Source: Circinella minor (lineage: Eukaryota > Mucoromycota > Mucoromycetes > Mucorales > Lichtheimiaceae). From it: a stretch of DNA of 64,000 bases. The notes under the pieces were generated by a model, which worked only from the letters and a program-made list of their open reading frames with translations, made no database searches and was not told the DNA's origin. The stretch lies in contig JAEPRB010000052.1 of assembly GCA_016758965.1 (NCBI GenBank), forward strand, positions 1 through 64,000, written 5' to 3'. Positions 36,566 through 48,554 of this stretch are shown piece after piece. The position numbers were made by a program, and so were the translations under genes. Every line of letters begins with the position of its first letter. The first letter of the stretch is position 1.

Positions 36566-39508
36566 ATGTTTTGATTTTTTAAGAAAAATTTTAAAAGTGT
36601 TATGGAATAAATAATTAGAGTATATATAAAAGAAACCAAGTGTGATTGATTGACTTCAACTGCACCTCTCTTTTCCTTACATCTTTTTCCCTGTCACCCC
36701 CACCCCCCTTGTTTCACAAGGTCATGCTACATTTTTGTTTTACCCAACAAAAAACTTTGCCAATCAATAAATCAAAGATGGGATGTACCTTATTTTTATT
36801 ATTATTACTTTTTTTAAAGACCCTCCGTTTACTTCCTTGATTTATTAATATACATTTGATATGAGACAATTAGTAATTGTCTGCATGGTAAAGTACGTGT
36901 ACTATACATATATTCGTCCTTCCTGGGTATTATCCGCACATTTCAATCACACTTATAAAGAAGAATTGATACTATAATAATAAACTCATGGTATTACATT
37001 GGTAATACAGAATATATATATATATAATTGTCTTATCAAAGATGATAAGGATTTTTTATTACCAAAACCAAAATAGTTTCCCCCCCATCTTTGTGGCCAT
37101 ATAGCTTTTTATTTTATCATTTTTTTAGGATACGTAACAATAACAAGAGTAATTTACATAGAAATTAGGTTTAGAACTATAAAACTACTATAATAAAAAC
37201 TAAAGCTAAAACTAGCTTAGAAAGACATGATTTATACGTAGAAAAATTAAAGATGAGTATTTTTATATACAATTGGATAAACAATATATCAAAGAAATTG
37301 AAGTCTTCCTATTATATGAGCCCACTGTTATTAATAAATCAATACGTATATATATTACTTTTAATTATTCAAGTGATACTTGAACGATGACTTCATATTA
37401 CACTCCAGGCCTGGGTACTATGTCCTTAATGGCCTAAAATTAAATTGTCACATGACATTTGGTTTGCGTCCAAACCAATAATGTCAGGAAGCGGCATAGC
37501 TTCATGGTACAAAATCAGTTTGATTTAATGTCAAAACATAAAAATCATATTGCTTGATATATAAAGGAGAGATAAATTATGTATCTTTAATAATAACTTA
37601 TTTTTTGATATGAATACTTTATGATCTACTAATATATATACTTATTATTATTCCTATGATTTATTTTTGGTAGATGAACATTGGAAAGGGATTATCAGAT
37701 AATTCAATAATTGTTTGTTGAGTTTCACAAGATGATGTCGGACCGGTTATTGAGATAATATAATAATCTGGATAGAATGGTAAAGATACAGTAGCAGTAA
37801 TAGTGTATCTATCTAGTAGAGAATAGTATATATGTTTATAAATAAACAGCATCAGCTAATGATTATCAATAAATTTATATTCCAGGAGACAGCAGGGTGT
37901 GTAATAAGTCATTTCTCAGTCAAGTATAGATTGATATGCTAAACTTATTTACCAGATATCGTCTTCTGATATAACGACTCATCTTCTAGCAGAATGTTGT
38001 TTTTGTGGATATTTATTAATGGTAAGAAAATTACTTGTACAATTAGATTCCTAGCATTTAAGTTTATAGTCAATCAAAACGCATGAAAGTCATAAAATAA
38101 ACCGTACATAAGTAATGCATAAATGCATAAGTGCATAACCGAGTCAGCGGAAAATCATGTAAAGCAAAAAAAAAAAAAGACCCGGTGGTAATTCGTATCC
38201 AAAAAAAAAAAAAAATTCGAGACGGTACTCTGTCAAAAGCCTTTTATATAATGTTTCTTCTTTTATTCTAACTAGTTTTTTTTTGAGTACGTACTCAAAA
38301 CATATTTGTGGAGAAATAAATTAAATATCTCAAAAGTAATTGAACCTATCGTCAAAGATTTGTTGAAGAAGGATTCATTTTCAATAAGAAGAAGGTTATT
38401 AGAGAACCAACTAAAAAAGTGAATCTCTGATAAACAATCGGTTTGATTTTACACTAGACTTTTTCGTTCTGAGAGCAATTTTTTTGTGCCTTTAATGTAT
38501 GTCTATAAGAGAAACGTAAAACTAAACTTTAAGTAGTAAATATTATGCAACTATGGTAGCCCACATTTTCTTACACTGTATATATTTTCTTTTGAGAGAA
38601 CTTGATAATACGTATTAAAGAATTTGTAAACTTGTTATTATGAAATCACATAGTTATATTTATATAAGTGATGGAAATGATCCGTAATTATTGTTACGAA
38701 ATTATATTTTGTTATTGTAAATGAGGCTCTTTTAAGTGAGTGTGATCTATAGTTTTTATTGGCTAACTTATCCGGTTCTTAATAAAATGATCCTCAGAAA
38801 GAAAATTAGCCAACGGTTTTTTTGTTGTTATCTTATATGAAACATCATTATTGGGAATCAAGTCAGAGATACACACGTAAAACTTTGCTTTAAAGAGCTT
38901 TCTCTTTCTCATTTGTATTTCTTTTTGGTTTTATTTATTATTATTTTGGCTTTTCGCTTTCTAATTAATAAAGCAAAAATTTGGTTCTCTTTTTTTTTTT
39001 TTTTTGTCTTGTCTATATTAATAATAAAATAAAAGAGATCTTAATAAATCAATGAGATATAAATTTTTTATTGCTAAGTAAAAGTAAAAATAAAAATAAA
39101 AATAAGAAGATTTCTAGTCACGTGAACTAAAAAAAAACCTTTTTATTATATTTAAATAAAAAATCAGGAAAAAAAAAAACTTTAATATAAGGTTTCGGTT
39201 AACACATGTGATCCTGAAACAAAAGATCCTATGTTCGAATCCTTGCAAAAGTTATCGTTTAAATAATTAAAAATTTAAAAAAAAAAGATAAAAAAAGCTT
39301 TCGGGTGATGATGATTAATATTTGGTCCGTGTTACTGAAAGTGGATTAAGACCCCGCGTTCATGTCGAATAATTTGACCTACACTGAACCTTTGAAAAAA
39401 TATATTCATATGGAGCTTTTTATTTTATTATTATCCTTTCTCTTTTTTTTTAAAAAAAAAGGTCTAATAGCGAGAAATTTCAATCGCATTTTATAATAAA
39501 AATTAATA
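36566..39508. other. Large intergenic region, nothing firmly recognised
   Basis: Almost 3 kb of AT-rich DNA. The leftmost 100 nt are the F-box promoter; the last few hundred contain T- and A-runs before the kinase gene. A 76-nt stretch around 39175-39250 has tRNA-like features (a GTTCGAATC block and matching end segments), but its stems do not pair well. No coding sequence is recognised. Confidence 0.45.
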
Positions 39509-41488
39509 ATGGCGAAACAACGCGTTAAACAACTTCATAATTCTATAATTACAGAAAGTTCAACACCTATATCTTGTCCTTCTACAACTACAAAGGTTTT
39601 TTTTTTTAATTCTCTCTCTCTCTCTTTTTTTTTTTTCTTTATTTCTTTGTTTTACATAAACAACAACTTCGTTTATTTATTTTCTTTCTTTGTTTTTTAA
39701 AAAAAAAATTAATACCATAAAATAAATTAAGGGGTCTTTAAATCATAAACGACAATCAACAAACGACGATAATCCATTAACAAGTCTCAGTAACATTTCA
39801 AAAATGACAGCAACTTTACCACAAAAACAAGAATTGTCAGATGTCGTAATTGATCCGTTACCTAGCAACAAAACACGTAAACGATCTTTACAACAACAAC
39901 CAACCAAGAGTCCAAGGTTTGTAAAGTTCATGATTTCTTCTTTTATTTTATTTTTTTTTTTAAAAAAAAAAGGAATTTCAAATTGTCCAATGTATTTTTT
40001 TTTTCTTATCAAAACAAATGTTATATCGTAATAATATTGATAATAATAGGTTATCACAAGAACGCAAGCAATGGTCACTAAGCGACTTTGAAATAGGTCG
40101 TGCATTAGGTAAAGGCAACTTTGGACAAGTATATCTTGCAAGAGAAAAACAAAGTGGATTTGTAGTTGCACTTAAAGTTTTATATAAAAAGGCTCTTGCG
40201 GATAGTAAAGTAGAACGACAACTTCGTAGAGAAGTAGAAATTCAGGGAAATTTACGGTAAAAAAAAAACCAACCATTATCTATTAATTAATAATATACTA
40301 TTTATGTATATATACTCAATTAAAAATGATCAAATTATTTAGTCATCCTAATATTTTACGACTGTATGGTTATTTTCATGATGAAACACGTGTATTCTTA
40401 ATATTAGAATTAGCAGCAAAAGGTGAATTATATAAAGAATTACAAGCACAAAAAAAATTTCCAGAGGAAGTGGCTGCACGAGTAAGCAAAAACAAAAACA
40501 TTCATTGTTTTATTCAAAGATAAAAAAAAAAAGGTTTTTTGGTTAGCATAATTCAAATATATATATATATATATATATATAGTATGTTGCACAAATGGCA
40601 AATGCATTACTTTATTTGCATGGTAAACGAGTTATCCATCGTGATATCAAACCAGAAAATCTATTACTTGGTTTAAAAGGAGAATTGAAAATCGGTGATT
40701 TTGGCTGGTCTGTTAAGACAGGTGTTACAGAGTATGATTTCTTTTTTTTTCTTAATCTACTGATAAAAACTATTTACTGTGGGAAATAAGATTTCAATTC
40801 CATTCATCATTATTATGCAAAAATTAATAGAAGCCGACGACGAAAAACATTATGTGGAACATTAGATTATTTACCACCAGAAATTGTAGAAGGACGAAGT
40901 CACAATGAAAAGGTTGATTTATGGTCACTTGGTATTTTATTATATGAAATGTTATGTGGAAACCCTCCATTTGAAGAAGAAGATAGTTATGAAACAACGT
41001 ATCGTCGAATAATACATGTGGATTTACGAATTCCAGATCATGTTAGTAAAGAAGCATCCGATCTTATAAAAAAGGTAAATTGTTATATCAGTAAAATAAA
41101 TTAAAAAAAACTTCTACTAACATTTTTTTTACAAGTTATTGGTATATAAATCTGTTGAAAGATTACCATTACGAAGCGTCATTTTACATCCATTTGTCAC
41201 CAAACATGTACAACAAGCAAAACGTGCATCATCTTCATCTTCATCTTCATCAACTCGGTAAATTATTATTATAATTTAAGAATTAATGATTTTCTTTTTT
41301 ATATGTTATTTGTTATCTTTTCATTTTTTATTTTTTACTTTTGGTTCCATCCATCCAGAGTTTGCTTATATTGTTATCATTCCCTACACTTTCTTCATTT
41401 TCATCATTTCATAACTTTTTTTCATATATATAACAGATCCAAAAATGATAATTCTGTAACCTTTTCACTTTCATCTCATTTTTCATAA
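39509..41488 (+). CDS. IPL1: Aurora-type mitotic Ser/Thr kinase
   Basis: Exons: 39509-39595, 39732-39916, 40050-40256, 40343-40481, 40583-40731, 40831-41074, 41136-41257, 41437-41488 (394 aa). Aurora kinases of the chromosomal passenger complex correct kinetochore attachments and drive cytokinesis. Visible features: Gly-loop GKGNFGQVY, catalytic Lys at about 133, [11 protein letters not shown] with Asp at about 227, the Aurora hallmark DFGWSV, and activation loop [20 protein letters not shown] with the phosphorylatable Thr at about 262. The N-terminal ~90 residues are disordered. The end is uncertain: without the last intron the frame stops at 41261 after the Ser run, giving 378 aa; splicing adds 17 residues. 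A donor-like gtaaat and acceptor aacag support the spliced form, but both may occur. Introns contain long T-then-A palindromic tracts. Confidence 0.93.
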
Positions 41489-41893
41489 AAAAAGAAATTT
41501 CCATGATAACAAATAAAAGCTCTATTGTAAATAGATTTTCAACCAAATACAATAAAACTAAATAACTTTCTTCACCTTTCTAGTATCCATACCTCCACAT
41601 TTAAATAATTAAATATAAAATAAAGAAAATATTTTCAAATAAAAAGTATAGTGCAGAAAAAAAACCAGAGGGCAAACCAAATCAGCCATTGTATTTCTTT
41701 TTTTTTTTTTGTTCAATAAAAAAACTCGTAATAATGAAGTCAATACATAAAATCTGCCTATCGATTAAATATACCCGCTAAACTAATGATATGATTACTT
41801 CACATTCATTCGCAATTGTTTACTTCTATTAAATTTTATATATAATTTAAGAGTAAAAAGAAAAAAAATCAAAATTAATATAACAATTTTTTT
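41489..41893. other. Convergent spacer, kinase/eS26
   Basis: AT-rich 3' untranslated sequence. It may contain the terminal exon of the eS26 gene, see that entry. Confidence 0.4.
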
Positions 41894-42782
41894 TTACTTT
41901 TGACAACAACTCCATTCTCTCTCTTCCATCAAAAAATAATAACTTACGCGAGTGAAGCGGAATCGTGGGGGAGGAGTACGAACGCGACGGTCAACAACGG
42001 AACGAACACGAACGACACGAGCGTGAATAGCGCAAGAAACACAGTAGTGAAGCTTCACGTAAAGTTTGGGAATGGCATATTCCTCATAAACGGAAGCTTC
42101 TTGAAGATCACGGACAGCGGCGGCTTCGACCATGTTACGGACATTGAAGCGCTTGATAGCCTTGTCCTATAATAGTGATAATAAGAATATGTTTGTTTGT
42201 TGAGTTATTTCAAAAGTTTCTTTCAAAACATTATTAAAATTAAAAAGCTTTCCCCCCCTTCTCCAACTAAATTAATTATTAGTTTTTACCTTGGGAACAC
42301 AGCGAGAGCAGTTAATGCAGCGAACAAACTTGTTATGGCCACGGCCGTGCTTGTTGCGTCCGTTATTTCTTCTCTTGCAAGTCTAAAAAACATTTATTTA
42401 TATTGACATGACCCATTAAAAATATATGGACCAAAAAAGGAGAAAACCGTTGATAAGTAAAATAATTTATAAATTATTATTATTATAATTATTATATCAT
42501 CCTTCTTGTCCCTTTTCCTCCACTCCCACTTTTCTCCAATGGGGAGGTGTGTTATTTTATTTTTCCAATTCTCAAATTCCAAACGCTTTATTTTTCTTTT
42601 ATCCAATTATGTTGAAAATAATTATATCCAAATGGTCGTTCGTTAATAATAATAATGAAAATAATCCGATTTCATGGTTGATTGATTGATAATGTTGATG
42701 GATGGATAGACGTTTGGATGATTGGATGGAAGTGAGAATGGAGGATGGACGAGGATTTTCGAATGGGATTGTTACGCACCAT
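41894..42782 (-). CDS. RPS26: 40S ribosomal protein eS26
   Basis: Component of the small ribosomal subunit near the mRNA exit channel. Exons read from the minus strand: the start codon alone at 42780-42782, then 42290-42382 ([20 protein letters not shown], zinc-binding CINCSRC), then a third exon from 42166 ([20 protein letters not shown] and [18 protein letters not shown]). The isolated ATG exon is inferred: the second exon begins exactly at residue 2 after an AG acceptor, and 397 nt upstream an ATG is followed directly by gtgcgt. The 3' end is uncertain. Read straight through, the frame ends at 41894 (122 aa) with an atypical aromatic tail. A gtaagt at about 41942-41947 after the Arg-rich end suggests a further intron, possibly to a tiny terminal exon near 41820. 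Confidence 0.88.
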
Positions 42783-43218
42783 ATTACGGAAAAAGAGGTA
42801 GAACTATGGATTCACCCATCAGGGCCTTTTGCTCACTATCAAGTCCGAACCCGAAAAGGAAACTGCCCGAGTATATAATTTATTATCTCGCGCCGCATGC
42901 TAAACCTTTTTTTTTTTTCTTAGATTATTTCTACCTTTATTTCTTTTTTCTAATATATTTAATTAGTTATCATGATATACCCATAATTGTTGCTATTATA
43001 GAAAAAATTAACAATTAATCAACATATTATCACCATAACAACAACCATAACAACAAAAGAAAACTTTGGATTATATATGTAAAATATAATAGAATTATCA
43101 TGATTATATAAAAAAAAAGAGAATAGTGATAGTAAGATAGTAGTAAGAATAATAAACATAAAAATATGGAGTAAATGTGTCTAGGTATAATATTATAAAA
43201 TATAAATCTTTTTTTTTT
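42783..43218. other. eS26 upstream region and AN1 gene 3' side
   Basis: Contains the eS26 promoter region (the GC content rises around 42780-42880) and AT-rich 3' sequence of the AN1 gene. The plus-strand frame at 42722-43018 has no domain and overlaps the inferred eS26 start. Confidence 0.4.
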
Positions 43219-44392
43219 TTACGATATTATGCAATTATCTTTTTTCCCGTGAGTTTCTTCATAAGATATTAAAGTTGCTAATCGTATTTGTTCATCTTCC
43301 GTTAAACGCTGTTATTTTTTTTTAAAAAAAAAACCAAAAAAAAATTAAATTCATACATTCTCACATCCTTTCTTTTTTAAAATAAAAAACAATAAGTTAC
43401 CCCATTTTTTGCCTTATCCCTAAGTCGTGCTAATTCTTGTTTACGTTGTTGAGGATTTTGTACTCGATTATTTTGTGGTCTAGTGTAACAATATGAATGC
43501 ATGAATAAAATTATTTTATTTTATTTTATTTGCTTTCAAATCCCAATTATATTTACCTGTTTGATTTAGATGCTCCCATAGTTGTTGTATTAGATGACGA
43601 TGGTGTGGTGTTGTTTTTATTTGACATAAATCCTTTTAATCCAGAAATACCTGCTTTAGGTTTCGCTCCAAGTATTGATCCTCCTCCTCCTGTTTTACTA
43701 TAGGTACTTGTATAACGATTTTCTTTTTTACAGTCATGATCTAATGGTAATCTATGTTTGACACAATATGCTTTTCCACAATCTGAACATTGCATTGGTA
43801 CTAATAATTTTGCTTTACATCCTTTTTGTCGACAAAGATTAGATGATTTTTTTGTATCTGCACAATTGTTTTGAATATGTCGATTGACCTATAAAAAAAT
43901 AAATAATTAGTTTTATTATTAACATTCCTTTCCCCACCCGACTCCTTCTCCACCACTTTTTTTTTTATCCAACTTAAAAAAAAATAAGCCAAACAGATAT
44001 CACTTCTATGAATTAAACACATACACGAATATTGGGATCTTCAGTTCTCGGTCCAGGAACAGGATTTTCGCAAATTGGACATGTAGGTACACTATAATAT
44101 GTATATATATATACAATAAGCTTATGCAAGTAATAAATTCAATTAACTACTACTAACCGAACATCAAGTTGTGGATCGTTTAAACTTGGACACTGATGGT
44201 CATCAAGTTTAAAATGTTCTTGGCTAAAGGAAAAAAAAAGTATTAGTTTGTATATATCACCCATAAAAATGGATTGAGAGTTTTTTTTTTTTTAAAAAAA
44301 AAAGAAGATAAAATTACCAAAAGATCTTTTTACAATGATAACAAGTATAAGGAAGAAAATCTATTTAAATAATTGACAAGTTAAAAAAATGG

Positions 44393-44439
<47 letters not shown>

Positions 44440-44552
44440 CATTTGGATTCATCTATAAAAAAGAACAAATGATAGAAAAGGGTATAATTCAATTTACCAA
44501 GTTGTGAACAGTCTTTAAAAGTACACTGTTTTCCTAGTTCAGGGAATTCCAT
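43219..44552 (-). CDS. Tandem AN1 zinc-finger protein (ZFAND2-like)
   Basis: Seven exons: 44498-44552, 44318-44360, 44158-44223, 44025-44091, 43557-43888, 43401-43479, 43219-43308 (243 aa, frames agree). AN1 proteins of this class associate with the proteasome or p97/Cdc48 during stress that damages proteins. The first AN1 finger lies at the N-terminus (CTFKDC, CYHCKKIFCQEHF, DDHQC). A second, Cys-containing linker has CPIC and HIQNNC. The second AN1 finger is CRQKGC, CSDCGKAYCVKHR, DHDC. A Gly/Ser/Asn-rich linker follows, and near the end EDEQIRLATLIS resembles a ubiquitin-interacting motif. Intron 1 contains an uninterrupted 45-nt T run (44395-44439). The start MEFPELGKQC is typical of the family. 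Confidence 0.88.
44395..44439. repeat. 45-nt poly-T homopolymer
   Basis: Uninterrupted T run inside the first intron of the AN1 gene (poly-A in the sense direction). It is among the longest homopolymers here; length is probably polymorphic or subject to sequencing error. Confidence 0.9.
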
Positions 44553-44859
44553 GTTCGTGAGGGTTACTTCAAAGAGGGTAAAAAATAATTAGTTAAGAAA
44601 AAGAGAGAATATAATGCTTTTTCCCTTCCTCCCCTTTTTTCGGTTTCCCCCACAACCAAAAAATAAATAAATTACGCAATTAAATCTATTTATGGAATGT
44701 TCAAGAATATTTTTTTTTATAACCAGGTAAAGGATTTATAATTAAAGACAGTTTTTTATCAGATTAGAAATTAATAAAGTTGTTATTATATATATATATA
44801 TATTATTATTATTATGATTAATAAATAGAATAGAATAAAATAAAATAAGAATAATGAAT

Positions 44860-47073
44860 TCAATAATGGGCAAAAAGATTATTACGAAAATTCATAGATG
44901 CTCTTGATAATGAAAAAGCAACGCTTCCTCTACTTATTGTTGACCCATTACTACTACTATGAATACTTGCACTTCCAGAAAGTGAATTAGCTAAACTTTT
45001 TCTTGATGAAGAAGAAGATGTTGTTGTTCCACTAATATTACTTGATGAAAAACTAATTCTTGTTCCTAGAACAACATTAGATGCAGTAGTAATTCCACTA
45101 CTATTATTACTTGGTATATTATCATTCATACTATTATGACTTGTTGTTGTTGATGATGTTGATGATAATTGTACTGATAATTCTTTTTCACTTTTAGTAC
45201 TACTACTTGTTGTTGTTGTTGCTGAACCACGATGAGCTCTCTTTTCCATTTCTTTGGTTGTTTTTGCACCTGATTTTTTAAGATATTCTGAAATACTTTT
45301 GAATCCACCTGATTTAGCAAGGTCCAAAGGAGTAGGTGTTTGTTTTAAAACATAATGATTTGGATAAGCACCAAAATCACCAATAAGTCGTGTAATCATC
45401 TTGAGACGACGTTGACGTACAGCATAATGTAATGGTGTTTCTCCTTTATTGTCAATAGGATCCATTTTAACATGACAATCTCGGATAAACATAGTCATCA
45501 TTTTTATTCTTCCATATTTACATGCATAATGAAGCGGTGTTGCACCTAAATAAATTATAAGGTTTTTTTTTTAATAATGAAAGTAAAAACCTAGCAATTC
45601 ATTACATACCCTCACTACTAAAACCCCTTCCCTCTCCTTTTTTTTCTTGATTTTCTTCTCGATTATTCCCACCACTCCTTTTTTTTTTCGGAACAAAATC
45701 TTAAACACACATGTAAACACAACAACGAATAAAAAAAGAAAATAACAAACCTTCTACATCAACAATATCAAGTAGTGCATATTTTGAAGCACGAATAAGA
45801 TAAATTGCCACATCATCGTCTCCTTTTTCAAGGGCTGCATGTAATGCAGTCATTTGCCTTGGTCCACGTTGAAAAATATCAGCTCGAGCACGTTCTAATA
45901 ATAAACGAATACCAGTAAGATAACCCAATTGACCAGCAAGAACAAGTGGTGTTGTTCGATTCATTTCTTCTGGTGCTAAAGCGATCACATTTGGATTGGC
46001 ACCTGCTTCAATAATACGAGATAAAGCACTTGCATTTTTAACTACAATTAAAGCATGAATTAATCCATAACCTTCTTTAACAGATTTTAATGAAGATGAA
46101 TTTTTAGCAACATTAGGTTGTCCACCACGACGAAGATAATTACTATAGCAATAATAATAACATTTTAGTTAATTTTTTATTTTTATTTTTCTCACCAACA
46201 AAAAAGAAATGATATTAATGCATGCATGCATGCAGAGAAGAAAAATAATGCATAATAACATTCCCAATTAGCTCGATTAGGAAAAAACAACGATTTTTTA
46301 CCTTATTAGGGAATCCACTTCAGTTTTATTATTTTTACCACGCGCAATAGTATCCCAGAATCCATCTCCACAAGCAAATATTAATGACATTGTTCGATTT
46401 TTAGTGATTGGATCTGTAGGAGTCTCTTCGTCACTTGTTGCTGCTGTTGTATCAATTATTACTTTATTACTACTGTTATTGTTTAATGCATTATTATCAT
46501 TTTGTTGTTGTTCTTGATGTAAAGAAGAAGAAGAATGATTTTTTAATGTTTCAGTAGAAGAAACGGTTCGTGTAGGTGGTGAATAAGATGGAGGAGGTGG
46601 TGGACTAGGTCTTTCACCCGCTATTTCCATTGGAAGACTTTTGGTAAAGTTTGTACTGATATTTTCTCCTTGTTGTTGATCTGACATTGATAAAACCGCC
46701 ATTAAATCTACTATTCGATCCTCTTCTTCGTGGTTGGTATCGTTTTCTTCTTGATAAAATAAATTGTCGTAATCGTTGTAATTGTTATTATCAGTTGGGT
46801 GTCGATAAATTGGGTGAGTATTAGTATGTGGAAGAAAAGGAGGAGCGTTTTGAATATTACTTTGAGTATAAGAAAATGACCACTCTCCTGCTGAGCTGCA
46901 GGGTGATGAGCCACAATAACTTTCGTTGTTTTCGGAAGCAAAAGATCTGTTCCTTTGTGATCTTGATTTTATTCTTGGTGGTGTTGGAGATAATATGATA
47001 GTATTATTTTTATTATTACTTGATGACGCAATTCGTCTTTGCCAATCAAGAATATCATTATCATTTAGAAACA

Positions 47074-47133
<60 letters not shown>

Positions 47134-47725
47134 AGTTTGTTTTTGGTTGTTGTTGTCGTTGTTTTTGATAATATAATTGATGTAATCGCTCATATTTTGT
47201 TTTATAAAATCGCATTTCTCGAACTGCTTTATCATAATGTGATTGTTGAATTGTTAATTCATGAAGTAAATCATCATGGGCTGTTTTGACATTATTAAAT
47301 GATTGTATTAGTGTATTGTATCGCGTAGTATAATTTGTTGAAAATTCTTTGATGGCTGTTTTAAGTCGTTGTTGTAGAGTTGTGCTATCAATGTCACTAG
47401 TAATAATATCGAGGATTTGGGTAGGTGTTATAAATTGTTCGTTGTTAAGGAGGTATGAAGAAGAGGGAAATGTCATACTTTCTTGATCATCTTCTTCTGT
47501 ATCAATTATACTAGTGTCGGTGGCGGTAGTATATCTGGAATTTGTTGCTGTTGTTGTTGTAGTGGTATCAACTAATGAGTGATCCTTTTCATTATTATCG
47601 TTGTTATTAGTATTTTTGATCATATTATTATTGTAATTATTATTCAAAGTAGTTATATTATGAGAAGGAAGGATATCTTTGTTAATATTAGGTAAAGGTG
47701 AAGATGAAGGAGAAGAAGAGAACAT
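44860..47725 (-). CDS. Ankyrin-repeat protein with coiled coil and low-complexity arms
   Basis: Three exons: 46302-47725, 45751-46142, 44860-45545 (833 aa). The first ~475 residues are mostly disordered, rich in Asn, Ser and Thr, with a predicted coiled coil at about 130-190 (HDDLLHELTIQQSHYDKAVR) and a pure Asn run of about 20 encoded by AAT repeats (47070-47132). The middle and C-terminal parts carry ankyrin repeats: YGLIHALIVVKNASALSRII, TTPLVLAGQLGYLTGIRLLL, MTALHAALEKGDDDVAIYL, ATPLHYACKYGRIKMM, ETPLHYAVRQRRLKMITRL and TPLDLAKSGG. A Ser-rich tail follows. Ankyrin repeats mediate protein binding; no enzyme domain is visible and no specific partner can be inferred. Confidence 0.85.
47070..47132. 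repeat. ATT trinucleotide microsatellite (poly-Asn codons)
   Basis: About 20 tandem ATT units on the plus strand, read as AAT (Asn) codons in the ankyrin gene; in-frame length variation is likely. Confidence 0.9.
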
Positions 47726-48270
47726 TTGTTTAAAATGTAAGTGGTTAAAGTGGTGAATAAGTAAAAAGAAAGTTGTAATTTTGATTTGAAAAAAAAAGAG
47801 AGAAAAAAAAAGACTATGATATGTTCATTGTAATTATTATTATTTTTATTTTACATAAACCATTTATAGAAAACGAACAACAGGTTAGAAAAAATGGTGT
47901 TACTTTTAATGTAAAGAATTAGGGCAAAAAGTTCTCCTCGTTTTGAATTTTGTTGATATTTTTAAAGTTCTATCCTCCGCCCCTGCATCCTGTTCCCCTT
48001 CTTTCATTGTTGGAAAAAAAAACGATCGCCCGTTCAATCAGAATGAAAGATTGTATATTTTTGATTAGAAACAATGAACTCAAAAAAAAAAGTACTATTT
48101 TTTGAACAGCACATTTGCAGTTTATAGTAATTAATCCTTATAACTATCAACTAAGCTTATCTTTCCCCCCTTTTTTTTTATTCAAATTTGTTTAAAAAAT
48201 CCATTACCATGGTAAAGTCAAAAAAAAAAATTGTCTTATCTATTTTCACACATTGAAATGTCATTAATAT
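47726..48270. other. Ankyrin-gene upstream region
   Basis: Presumed promoter of the ankyrin gene (minus strand) and unremarkable AT-rich sequence up to the left boundary of the TIR element. Confidence 0.45.
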
Positions 48271-48272
48271 TA

Positions 48273-48413
48273 CAGCGTTGGAAGTTAAATTTGGCCATGC
48301 GAAATAAAAATGAGCCACGATTTTGAAAATGAGCCTAAATTTCCAAATTGAGCTACTTGAACGAAATTGAGCCACCTCTTGAAGTTGATCCATGCCAAGC
48401 AAACCTAAGCTAC
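48273..48413. repeat. Left terminal inverted repeat of the 6-kb element
   Basis: Contains repeated GAGCC/TGAGCCA-type units spaced about 20-30 bp apart (for example near 48312, 48333, 48370), which may be transposase-binding subrepeats. It matches the right arm in inverse orientation. Confidence 0.8.
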
Positions 48414-48554
48414 TGATCTCCAAAAATGGCATGGTTATAATTTTGAGCCAAGAGAAGTTCAACACACACATATATATGTAGTGTAGATGTTATGTCAAAA
48501 AGAGACATTTTTTTATTCTTAAATATCTTTATTTATTTTACATTTGTTGTCATC

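Noticed and set aside
39175..39250. 76-nt tRNA-like stretch with GTTCGAATC and complementary ends
   Set aside because: T stem pairs at only three of five positions, the anticodon stem does not form and the D-arm lacks the usual conserved bases; possibly a tRNA relic but not supportable as a gene.
40326..40342. Met at 40326 as start of a separate kinase fragment
   Set aside because: It lies in intron 3 of the Aurora gene; splicing at AG 40342 gives the conserved RHPNILRL.
46218..46234. ATGC tandem palindrome in an ankyrin-gene intron
   Set aside because: Short simple repeat inside an intron; nothing further to support.
46926..47289. Plus-strand ORFs with long Leu or Tyr runs
   Set aside because: Antisense of the ATT repeat encoding poly-Asn in the ankyrin gene.
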